Part shown: positions 15,792 to 24,308 of the stretch, piece after piece
Numbering within the stretch: the first letter of the stretch is position 1
How the letters are laid out: each line of letters begins with the position of its first letter
Source: Phycisphaerae bacterium
GTDB lineage: Bacteria; Planctomycetota; Phycisphaerae; JAAYCJ01
Length of the DNA stretch: 29,716 nt
Assembly: GCA_012514125.1 (NCBI GenBank)
Contig: JAAZAW010000291.1
Location: forward strand, 1-29,716
Reading direction: 5' to 3'
Position numbers and translations under genes: made by a program
Notes under the pieces: generated by a model
Seen by the model: the letters and a program-made list of their open reading frames with translations, nothing else
Databases searched by the model: none
What the model was told of the DNA's origin: nothing

Positions 15792-17297
15792 GTGCAAATC
15801 AGTAAATTGGGAATATCATTATTTTTGCTTATCGCATGCGGGTGCAATTCGATTTGGAACGGTTGGCTCGATCCGACGCAGGTGGGGCGTTTTCGCGAGA
15901 CGACGTTGACGATGGATTTGCGTCGAAGCATCAGTGTTTCGGACGAACCGTCGCTTGAGATGGAAGCCAGCGAGCCTACGGCGGCGGATTTGCAGGTTCA
16001 GGATCGGGATTATGTTCTTCGTCCGGGTGATGTGATTGATATCAGCATTTTTGAGTTGATGATTCCAGGTCAGCCCTGGGTGGAATATCGTCAGGTTTCA
16101 CGTGAGGGATATATTACCTTGCCTCAGATCAGTGAGGATATTTATGTGACGGGGAAGACGGCGAGGGAGCTTGAAAAGCACATCAAGGAGGTTTTACGGG
16201 GCGAGCAGGTGCTTAGTGAGCCTGAAGTAACAATTTTGACGCGTGAAGCGAGAAATATGACCTATAATATTTTAGGCGCAGTGGGTTTGCCCGGCAGCAC
16301 GTTGATTCCGCGTCCGAATTTTCGGATACTCGACGCTTTGTCGGCGGCGGGGGGTGTGAGTCCGGCGGGCGGTCCGATGCAGCCTTTGGTGAAGACGGTT
16401 TATATCTTTCGGACAGAGGAAGTCAGCGTCGATTCCGATGGGGTCGAGACGGAGTTCTGTCCGGCAGAAGATGAGGAAGGGATGCCGTTGGAGCTTGCGG
16501 TGGTGGAAGACGACGATTTGCAGGATGACGGCGGTCATTGGGTTTATACGGATGGCGAATGGAAATTTGTTCGGGAGTCTGTCGAAGCGAAGCCGAAAGA
16601 GGCAGAATCGGCGGAGTCGGCAGAGCCTTTGGAGGATGAGTCTGTTGTGACGAAACCGAGTGCGCCAGAGACGGCGGAGCCTGTTCCGGCTGAGCCGGTG
16701 AAAAAACGTCCGGCGAAGAAGGCGGTGGCCACGACCGGTGAGGGCTGGGAGGAGGCGGCTGCGAATATTCCGGGTCAGCGTGTGATTGCGATTCCGCTGG
16801 ACAAGCTGGTGATGGGAGATCCGCGATATAATGTTGTGATACAGGATGGCGATACGATTTGGGTTCCCCCGCCGATGCAGGGCGAGTTTTATTTGATGGG
16901 GAACGTGCTTCGTCCCGGTGTTTTTTCTTTGACGGGCAGAGAGATCACGATTCGACAGGCGATATCGGCAGCGGGCGGACTTTCGCCGCTGGCGGATCCG
17001 AGCCGAGCGGAGTTGATTCGCCGGATCGGCGGGAACCAGGAGCAGATTTTGTCGATTAACATCGATCGGATCTTTGCGGGCAAGGAGCCTGATATTATTT
17101 TGAAGCCTGACGATGTGTTGAATGTCGGTTCGAATCCGTTAATGCCGTTTTTGGCGGTTTTGCGGAACGCATTCCGAGCGACGTATGGATTTGGATTTGT
17201 GTATGATCGGAATTTTGCGGATATTGACTCGTTTGAGGGTCAGTCGAACCCGCGTGATCTTCGTCGGATAGAACGACAGCAGCGATTTGGATTTTAG
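15792..17297 (+). CDS. Wza-like polysaccharide export lipoprotein with SLBB domains
   Basis: A 501-residue outer-membrane/periplasmic export protein. The signal peptide ends in LLIACGC, with lipidation at Cys16 or Cys18. A poly-export domain starts at YVLRPGDVIDISIF (74-87). The first SLBB domain begins NILGAVGLPGS (159-169) but is broken after VYIFR by an acidic, Glu/Pro/Ala-rich insert of about 120 residues (208-328). It then resumes with VIAIPLDKL and IQDGDTIWVPP (350-360). A second SLBB domain spans about 366-450. A short hydrophobic/aromatic patch and a charged tail follow. The start is GTG with TAGGAGA six bases upstream. It is the first gene of the export/exosortase run. Confidence 0.92.
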   Translation: MQISKLGISLFLLIACGCNSIWNGWLDPTQVGRFRETTLTMDLRRSISVSDEPSLEMEASEPTAADLQVQDRDYVLRPGDVIDISIFELMIPGQPWVEYRQVSREGYITLPQISEDIYVTGKTARELEKHIKEVLRGEQVLSEPEVTILTREARNMTYNILGAVGLPGSTLIPRPNFRILDALSAAGGVSPAGGPMQPLVKTVYIFRTEEVSVDSDGVETEFCPAEDEEGMPLELAVVEDDDLQDDGGHWVYTDGEWKFVRESVEAKPKEAESAESAEPLEDESVVTKPSAPETAEPVPAEPVKKRPAKKAVATTGEGWEEAAANIPGQRVIAIPLDKLVMGDPRYNVVIQDGDTIWVPPPMQGEFYLMGNVLRPGVFSLTGREITIRQAISAAGGLSPLADPSRAELIRRIGGNQEQILSINIDRIFAGKEPDIILKPDDVLNVGSNPLMPFLAVLRNAFRATYGFGFVYDRNFADIDSFEGQSNPRDLRRIERQQRFGF

Positions 17298-17381
17298 GAA
17301 CGATCAGGAGTCAGACAAGTTGCTGAGCGTGTTGTGGCGTGCTGAATAGAACGATGTACAAGAAGAGGAAAGAATAAAGCT

Positions 17382-18398
17382 GTGTCGATTCGGAACAATA
17401 AACCAATGGGACCTGAAGCGAACGAGGGCGGTATGGCCGTTGGCGGATCAGGTGTGCAGGGGATGGAGTCCGGTCAACCGCGCAATCGATATCGGCGGAG
17501 CCGAGCGCCGAGTGTGACGTGGGATCAGATTATCGATCCGGTGAGTTGGGTGAAAATAGCTGTTTTGAGCTTGCTGATTTTGTGGTTGTATTCGCACGAT
17601 ATCGAATCGATGGTGACGGCGTGGGTGCATGACGGGAACTGGTCTCACGGGTTTATTATTCCGTTGTTCAGTTTGTATTTTTTGCATCAACGTCGCGAGC
17701 AGTTGCTGGGGGCGAAGCGTGAGACGAGTTGGGCAGGGGTGGGATTGATTGTTTTTTCTATTTTACTATATTTAATCAGTATTTATCCGCTCAAGATGGG
17801 GTATCCTCGCTTGATTGCGATGCTGATGACGATTTTTGGGACGGTGCTGTTTTGTTGCGGGTGGAAGGTGATCAAGGTTACCTGGCTGCCGATTTTATAT
17901 TTATTTTTCGCGATGCCGTTGCCGCAGCGGATTTATGTTGAGTTGACGATGCCGATGCGTCGATGGGCTTCGACGTTTTCGGCGGCGTTTTTGGATATGC
18001 TTCCGAATTTGGAGGCGAATGCGACGAGCGTTGTGATCGAAGGATTTTACAAGGGGGTTCCGTTTACCTTGAATGTGGCGGAGGCGTGCGCGGGGATGCG
18101 GTTGATGATGGCGTTTTTCGCGTTGAGCGTGGCGATGGCGTATTTATCGGATCGGCCCTGGTGGCATCGGGTTATTCTGGTGTGTTCATCGTTTCCGATC
18201 GCGTTGTTTTGTAATTTTGTTCGAGTGACGGTTACGGGGATTTTATATGTGATGGTCGATCCGATATATGCGAAGGGCGGGTTCCACACGGCTCTTGGTT
18301 TGTTGATGTTGCCGTTGGCGTTTTTCCTGTATTGGGTGATTGCCTGGATGATGAACAAGATTTATGAAGAGGTTGAGGAGGGGGCGGATCATGCTTGA
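17382..18398 (+). CDS. Exosortase (EpsH/Xrt family) transpeptidase
   Basis: A 338-residue polytopic inner-membrane protein. After a roughly 50-residue polar N-terminal tail come about eight membrane helices. The exosortase catalytic set is clear: Cys236 in VAEACAGMR, Arg281 in CNFVRVTVTG and His302 in GGFHTALG; NWSHGFIIP (86-94) is also typical. Exosortases cut C-terminal sorting signals (such as PEP-CTERM) and transfer the protein to an envelope partner, often in polysaccharide loci. The start is GTG with GAGGA about 12 bases upstream. The 3' end overlaps the EpsI gene by 8 bases. The exact Xrt subtype was not assigned, and no substrate is encoded in the window. Confidence 0.93.
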   Translation: MSIRNNKPMGPEANEGGMAVGGSGVQGMESGQPRNRYRRSRAPSVTWDQIIDPVSWVKIAVLSLLILWLYSHDIESMVTAWVHDGNWSHGFIIPLFSLYFLHQRREQLLGAKRETSWAGVGLIVFSILLYLISIYPLKMGYPRLIAMLMTIFGTVLFCCGWKVIKVTWLPILYLFFAMPLPQRIYVELTMPMRRWASTFSAAFLDMLPNLEANATSVVIEGFYKGVPFTLNVAEACAGMRLMMAFFALSVAMAYLSDRPWWHRVILVCSSFPIALFCNFVRVTVTGILYVMVDPIYAKGGFHTALGLLMLPLAFFLYWVIAWMMNKIYEEVEEGADHA

Positions 18399-19170
18399 TC
18401 TTTTGAAAAGCATCTTTAAAGATCGGACGTTTGTGATTTGCGGCGTTGTTTTGCTGGTTTCGGCGGCAGGGATTCAGGGATTGGTCGACGCGATGGAGAT
18501 TTATCTTCGCAAAGAGGCGGTGCCGCTGGTCAAGCCGTTGTCGGAATTTGATACGAGGAAGATGTGGCCTTATAAATTAATTCGGACGGAGAAGCTTTCG
18601 CCTGAGATCGAAGAGGAACTTGGGACGAAGGATTATTTGCAGATGATTTTCGAGGATACGCGGATCAAGGATGACCGGACGCCGGGCAAGTATATTAATT
18701 TTTTCGTGACGTATTATACGGGTTCGACGGATCAGGTTCCGCATGTTCCTGATGTGTGTTATGTGGGAGGGGGGTTTGATTCGCAGGGGGCGAGGAACAC
18801 GACGGTTACGGTCAGGAATGTGGGATTGAAAAATGACGAACTTCCGGTTCGGGAGTTGTTGTTTCAGAATACGCGGTCGCTGGTTCCGGTGATTCAGCCT
18901 GTGATTTATTTTTTTGGAGTGAACGGAACGTTTGTGAATGATCGGACGGATGTTCGATTGAGTTTGGCGAGTCCGCGGCTGAGATATGCGTATTTTAGCA
19001 AGGTGGAAGTGGCGTTTCCGGGACAGGTCCAACCGGAGAAGGACGACGCGTTGGAGATTGCGAGCCGATTTTTCAGTAAGGCGCTTCCGATTTTGATGCG
19101 AGATCACTGGCAGGATTGGGATAAGTTTCTTGAAATGAAGCGTCAGGAAAATAAGCAGGATTCGCGATAG
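18391..19170 (+). CDS. epsI: EpsI-family exosortase-associated protein
   Basis: A 259-residue protein with one N-terminal membrane anchor (about 13-33) and a periplasmic domain. The segment FFVTYYTGSTDQVPHVPDVCYVGGGF (broken across about 104-128), with His118 and Cys123, matches the EpsI (DUF3485) pattern of an aromatic strand followed by a histidine-proline-aspartate-x-cysteine motif. EpsI partners exosortases and is sometimes fused to them. The ATG at 18391 is preferred over 18364 because a GAGGAGGGGG ribosome site lies about 7 bases upstream. It overlaps the exosortase stop, so translation is probably coupled. Its biochemical role is unknown in the family generally. Confidence 0.87.
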   Translation: MLDLLKSIFKDRTFVICGVVLLVSAAGIQGLVDAMEIYLRKEAVPLVKPLSEFDTRKMWPYKLIRTEKLSPEIEEELGTKDYLQMIFEDTRIKDDRTPGKYINFFVTYYTGSTDQVPHVPDVCYVGGGFDSQGARNTTVTVRNVGLKNDELPVRELLFQNTRSLVPVIQPVIYFFGVNGTFVNDRTDVRLSLASPRLRYAYFSKVEVAFPGQVQPEKDDALEIASRFFSKALPILMRDHWQDWDKFLEMKRQENKQDSR

Positions 19171-19240
19171 CGTATCTTGACCTCGCGGCAGGTTTTTGAC
19201 GAATTTTTGATGAAAAGAAGAATGTCGAAGATGCGGCCCG

Positions 19241-19246
19241 TATAAT
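19241..19246 (+). promoter_or_regulatory. Isolated -10-like TATAAT upstream of the TPR gene
   Basis: A perfect TATAAT lies 84 bases before the TPR start codon in the 160-base gap after epsI. No matching -35 is present at 16-18 bases, so an internal promoter here is possible but weakly supported. No terminator is seen in the gap. Confidence 0.25.
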
Positions 19247-19330
19247 TGGAATACAAGTTGCAGGAAGATTGTCGAAAGCGTATCGACACGATAGCAGATC
19301 GGAACAGGAAAATTTAGGAGCGAAATATTC

Positions 19331-22300
19331 ATGGCCAAACAGGTTCGAAGATTGAATAAACGGTTTGTGATGTTTTTGACAATCGGGTCGATGGTGTTGA
19401 TGACGATTGTGATCGGTATTTTGATTATGGCGACACGTCAGAAGGACCCTCAGATTTATGCCGATCGAGCGGAAGCGAGCATGGCGGCGGGCAACTATAT
19501 TGAGGCGATCAAGCAGTATGGCAGTGCGTATCGACACAGCGGACAGGACCCGAAGTGGTTGATCAAACTCAGCGAGGCGTATTATCAGAATGGTGAAGTT
19601 CCGCGAGCGATGTCGTCGCTCAAGCAGGCTGTGACGGCGGACGGTAAGTTGGTCGGCGCGCAGAAGCGGATGCTGGAATTGTACTGGGAGTTGTTTAATC
19701 GATCGATTTCCGTGGCGATGTCGAAGCAGGTGGAGGACGAGGCGGATCGTCTGATTGGGATGTTGGCGGATTCGGATCCGGAGACGGATGTTGAGGCTCG
19801 CAAGGCATTGGCGTTGGGGTATCATATCCGCGGATTAGCTCGGTATAATCGACGTTCGGAGGATTCGGATCTGGTGGTTAAGGCGACGGAAGATATCACC
19901 CGGGCGATATCGCTGATGCCTGATCCGGACTATGTTCAATCGCTTGCGATGATTTCGCTGCAAGATGCGCAGCAGATGATACAGATGGCGGGGGCGGAGA
20001 ATATTACGCCGGAAGCGTTTGATGGTTATCTGGAGCGAATGTATGAACGCGTGGGCGAGGCAGAACGTTTGTATTTATCGCTGGCGAAAGTCGAGTCGCC
20101 GGAGAGTGACGCGTTTATTGTGATCGGAGATTTTTATTTTCGAACATGGGGGATGATCGAGAATTTCATCAAGAATTTCTGTGATTTTCAGGAAAGACGG
20201 CTGTCGAATAGTTTGTTGATGATCAATCAGCAGATGGGTGAGTTGGAAAGGTCCGGTACCGTATCGGTGGATGAAAAGCGTCGGATGCGCCAGCGGATGA
20301 ATAACGAGTTGGTGACGATTCGCCAGCAAATACCGGCGTGGACTAAACGGGGAATGGATCATGCGGAAAAGTTAGATGCTTGCTACAAGAAGGCAGAGAC
20401 GTTTTACACGCATGGGTTAGAACAGGCCAGGGGGAAGGATCAGAAGGTCAGTGCTTTGTTATCGCTTGCGGATTATTATTTGGCGATCCAAAAGACGTCG
20501 GAAGCGGAGCAGTTGATTCGTCAGGCGATTACGGAAGATCCGCAGGGTTATCGGGCGTATCGTCAGTTGGCAATGGTTTTGAAGCAGCAGGCATCGGGCG
20601 AAACGCCGGAGAACAGGGGCGAGAAACTTGATGAAGCCATTCAGGTGGTTAGTCAACGACTTGATATGCCTAAAGAAACGAGCGGGATCAAGGCGAAGAT
20701 GGACGCCTATCAGCGAACGGATTTGATGGGGGTATTAACGGAATTGTATCTGGATCGCAAACAGGGCGATGATTTGGACAAGGCGGATGAGTTGATCAAG
20801 TTGCAGGAAGAGCAACTGGGTGAAACAGCGACGCTTTGTCAGTTTAAAGCGATTCGAGCGACAGCGAGCCGTGATTATACAGGAGCGATTATCCATTTGG
20901 AAAAGGCCGACAAGCTCAATGATGGGCGGAACGTGCTGGTCAAATTGATGCTCGCTGAGTTGTACTATCGGACAGGGAACCTGGGGGCTGCCAAGAAAGC
21001 GGTTGAAGTGGGATTGTCGATGGATCCGACCTCGGTGCCGGGAATTCGTATGGCCATGGCGATTGCATTACGTTTAGGCGAGATGAAGTCTGCGGTTCAA
21101 TATGCGGATTCCATTTTGCGTATTCCCGGAATGGAGGCCGATGTGCCGGCTCTGAAGGTGAAGCTGGAGGGGCTTGTTCGAGATGGACGGATGGATGAGG
21201 CGGACCGGGTGGCGAAAAAAGTTTCGCAGGGCGATAAGGAATTTAACTGGCCCGTGGAGAAATCGCGGGTGTTGATTGGGCAGGGTAAGGTAAATGAGGC
21301 GGAACAGTTGTTGCTGGGCGTTTTGGAGCAGACACCGGGTGAGCGGACTGCGAGCATTTATCTGGTGGATTTATACAACAGGCAGAACAAGGTGTCGCAG
21401 GCGCGAGAGGTTTTAAAAGCGGCACTGGCGAAATCTCCCGACGATGACGGATTGAAACGCCTTGACACGGTGATGAGGGTTTCGGATCCGGAAGAACGGG
21501 CGGAGAAGTTGCGTGAAATGTCGGTGACGATGCAAGAGGCGTCGATGGAATCGGCGTTGTCGGCGGCGAAGGAAGAGAAGGATCCTTTTGTTCGGGCGAT
21601 AAAGTTGATGGATCAGTATTTACGTCGCGACGATCTGGCTGAGGCTCAGAAGTGGCTTGATGAAGCGGTGAAGCTCGATGCCAATCGCGCCAATGATATG
21701 AATTTCCGTTTTGCGTTGATCAAAGGCGATTGGGAGCGGGCGAAAAAGTGCGTGGATCTTGCGCGGAATGAGGATCTTGACCGTGTCGGCGGATTGCTGT
21801 ATGACGCGCGGTTAGCCAATGCTCAGGGATGGGAACAGATCAACAAAAACCAGGCGGACCAGGCGGGAGTTTTCTTCGATCAATCGGTCAGAGCGGCGGA
21901 GCAGGTGGTTGATAAGCTTGCCAATGATGCGGAGTCTCGAGCGCTTCTGGGCGAAGGGTATTGGTGGCTTGATCGCCGAAGTGAAGCGGCGACCCAGATT
22001 GCCAGGGCGATATCGTTGAATCCGAGCAATATGTATGCGTTACGCGCCCGATGTGTGGAACTTTGGGACAGGATTTCTTCCGGCGGGAGCGGTTCGGAAA
22101 TCGCGAACATGTTTTCTCAGAATCTGCAACAGGCGTATGCACAGATGCCGTGGGATGTTTGGCTTAAAGAGAAGATGGATTGGCTGAAGGAACAAATTGC
22201 CAAACAACAGGAATTCAGAGGCGACGAGCAGGAAGACGCGGTCAAGGTGGTTGCTCGTCGTGAAGAACGTCGCGCCAAAGATCCGAAGGATGTCGAGAAT

Positions 22301-24226
22301 CTGGTTCGGTTGGCGTGGGTTTATGAAAATCGCGAAGCGGTTCGGGACCTGGACAAGGCCCAGAGTTGTTATCAGCAGGCGTTGGCGCAAAGTCAGACGG
22401 GAGAGCTTCTCGGACAGTATGCCGGGTTTGCCCAACGGACCGGGCGGATGCCGGGCGTTGAGCCTTATTTAAAGGAACTGGCGGAGTCGTTGGGCAAGTC
22501 GGGCAACGGCAGCGGGTATTCCCTGTTGGGTTATTATTATATGATGGTTCGCGACGCCAGCAATGCGGAGTCGGCATTTACGCAGGCGGTGAAGGTTGAG
22601 GACGTTGCCGACAAACGAATCGATATGGCGGTGTTTTATGGACAGGCAAATCATGTGGATGAAGCGATCGAATGGAGCCGCAAGGCGCTCCAGGCCAATC
22701 CGACAGGCCGACAGGAACGATCCATCCGCTCGATGCTGATCAATGCGTTATTGTTGTCGAACCGATGGGACGAGAGCAAAAACGAGATCGATATCTTTTT
22801 GAACAAATATGCGAACGATCCTGAAGGCAGGATTTATCAGTCCCGGCTGGCGATGGGGCAGGGAAACCTTTCGGAAACGGAATCGATTTTGAACGATATT
22901 CTTTCCGGAAATCCGGATTATATCGAGGCATTGGATTTAAGATCGAAGATTTATCTGTACCGATGGGAACTTGAAAAGGTTCGTGCCGATCTGGAACGGA
23001 TTCAGGAGTTGGCTGCCGGGGCGGCTGGTTTGGACAACCGGATTAATTTGGCGAAGTTATATGGCGAGATGGACCTGCCGGTGGAAGCGGAACAGTTGTC
23101 GCGTCAACTGATTCAGGAGGCAGCCGGTCAGTCGGGTGAATGGATTGAGCGGATTCGGTCCGGATTGATTCTGTCGCTTTCTTCGTCGCTGGATGAAAAA
23201 CAGTTCGAGGATTTATTAATCTGGGCGGGTAACGCTAATCGGGAGTATTGGGGCTGGTCTTATGAGCGTGGCCGATTTTTGATGATGAAGAAGAAATATA
23301 AACAGGCTCGGCAGGCCTTTGCGGAGACCTGGTCGGCGGTGGCCAAGGCGCCGATGAGTTTAAAGCAGGGCGTTTTGGAGTCATACCTGGATTCTCAGTT
23401 CAGGGCGGGCGACTACAGTGATTTATTGAAACTGACCCGACAGGCGGCTCAGGAGATGGGGCAGGCGACTTTCCAGATCATGTGCTGGGAAGCTGCGGCC
23501 TATTTGAGTCAGGGTCAGACCTCCCAGGGGCTTAAGCTTTATGCCCAAGCGTTGGCGGCGGAAAAGAATCCGCTCTTGATCTGGCAGGCGACGAAAAGTC
23601 CGATCTTGAAGGCGATTGATTCGAGAGAGCTGTCGGCTGCGTTATCGCAGGAGGCAGAATCGTCCGGGGTGAAGGTTGCTCTGGCGTGCAGTTATTTTGC
23701 GTCGGAGGATTATGCCCGGGGTGATGCGATTTATCGTCAGTTGGCGAATGCGGCGTCAAGTAACGAAGAAAAAGTATTATATTTTTATATCCTTGGGCAG
23801 GAATATACGGAAAGACACAAATATTCTGAAGCGGTCGGCGCCTTTGAGGAGGCTCGTCAACTGGATACGGATAATCTTGCGGTGCTGAACAATCTTTCTT
23901 ATATTCTGGCGGAGTATCAGGACAAGGCGGCCCAGGCATTGGAGTTGATGTCGTCGAAATTTACGGCGATGTCGACCAATCCGGATTTACTGGACACCTA
24001 TGGCCGGATTCTGGCCAAGATGGGGCGTGTCGAGGAAGGGTTGTATTATGTCGCCAAGAGTGTTTGGGTTCGGGAAACTTCGGCGAGCCGATATCATTTA
24101 GGCTTGCTGTTACTTGAACAAAATCGGCGAATTGACGCGAGGATTCAGCTCAATCGCGCGATGCAACTTGTGGGCGATGATGCGGCCCTGGAAGAAGCGA
24201 TTCGCATCGAGTTAAGTAAACTTTAG
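19331..24226 (+). CDS. Giant membrane-anchored TPR-repeat protein (1631 aa)
   Basis: The 1631-residue product has a short basic N-terminus, one membrane helix at about 12-34, and then almost entirely alpha-helical repeats with the alternating small/large hydrophobic pattern of TPRs; clear units occur near 45-100, 545-610, 640-720, 1040-1120 and 1470-1600. No enzymatic motif was recognised. The topology suggests an inner-membrane anchor with a very long periplasmic solenoid. In exosortase and alginate/cellulose loci, TPR proteins (PrsT, AlgK, BcsC) act as scaffolds linking synthesis to outer-membrane export; this one is much larger and is not a lipoprotein. The ATG has TAGGAG 10 bases upstream. 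It lies between epsI and the Wzc-like gene on the same strand. Confidence 0.88.
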   Translation: MAKQVRRLNKRFVMFLTIGSMVLMTIVIGILIMATRQKDPQIYADRAEASMAAGNYIEAIKQYGSAYRHSGQDPKWLIKLSEAYYQNGEVPRAMSSLKQAVTADGKLVGAQKRMLELYWELFNRSISVAMSKQVEDEADRLIGMLADSDPETDVEARKALALGYHIRGLARYNRRSEDSDLVVKATEDITRAISLMPDPDYVQSLAMISLQDAQQMIQMAGAENITPEAFDGYLERMYERVGEAERLYLSLAKVESPESDAFIVIGDFYFRTWGMIENFIKNFCDFQERRLSNSLLMINQQMGELERSGTVSVDEKRRMRQRMNNELVTIRQQIPAWTKRGMDHAEKLDACYKKAETFYTHGLEQARGKDQKVSALLSLADYYLAIQKTSEAEQLIRQAITEDPQGYRAYRQLAMVLKQQASGETPENRGEKLDEAIQVVSQRLDMPKETSGIKAKMDAYQRTDLMGVLTELYLDRKQGDDLDKADELIKLQEEQLGETATLCQFKAIRATASRDYTGAIIHLEKADKLNDGRNVLVKLMLAELYYRTGNLGAAKKAVEVGLSMDPTSVPGIRMAMAIALRLGEMKSAVQYADSILRIPGMEADVPALKVKLEGLVRDGRMDEADRVAKKVSQGDKEFNWPVEKSRVLIGQGKVNEAEQLLLGVLEQTPGERTASIYLVDLYNRQNKVSQAREVLKAALAKSPDDDGLKRLDTVMRVSDPEERAEKLREMSVTMQEASMESALSAAKEEKDPFVRAIKLMDQYLRRDDLAEAQKWLDEAVKLDANRANDMNFRFALIKGDWERAKKCVDLARNEDLDRVGGLLYDARLANAQGWEQINKNQADQAGVFFDQSVRAAEQVVDKLANDAESRALLGEGYWWLDRRSEAATQIARAISLNPSNMYALRARCVELWDRISSGGSGSEIANMFSQNLQQAYAQMPWDVWLKEKMDWLKEQIAKQQEFRGDEQEDAVKVVARREERRAKDPKDVENLVRLAWVYENREAVRDLDKAQSCYQQALAQSQTGELLGQYAGFAQRTGRMPGVEPYLKELAESLGKSGNGSGYSLLGYYYMMVRDASNAESAFTQAVKVEDVADKRIDMAVFYGQANHVDEAIEWSRKALQANPTGRQERSIRSMLINALLLSNRWDESKNEIDIFLNKYANDPEGRIYQSRLAMGQGNLSETESILNDILSGNPDYIEALDLRSKIYLYRWELEKVRADLERIQELAAGAAGLDNRINLAKLYGEMDLPVEAEQLSRQLIQEAAGQSGEWIERIRSGLILSLSSSLDEKQFEDLLIWAGNANREYWGWSYERGRFLMMKKKYKQARQAFAETWSAVAKAPMSLKQGVLESYLDSQFRAGDYSDLLKLTRQAAQEMGQATFQIMCWEAAAYLSQGQTSQGLKLYAQALAAEKNPLLIWQATKSPILKAIDSRELSAALSQEAESSGVKVALACSYFASEDYARGDAIYRQLANAASSNEEKVLYFYILGQEYTERHKYSEAVGAFEEARQLDTDNLAVLNNLSYILAEYQDKAAQALELMSSKFTAMSTNPDLLDTYGRILAKMGRVEEGLYYVAKSVWVRETSASRYHLGLLLLEQNRRIDARIQLNRAMQLVGDDAALEEAIRIELSKL

Positions 24227-24308
24227 TCACTGGTTGTTCAATCCGTGGACGTGAATTTTATTTTGATCGATAAAGGTAACAAAAGATTTTATACGAGGTG
24301 GTAGTTCA

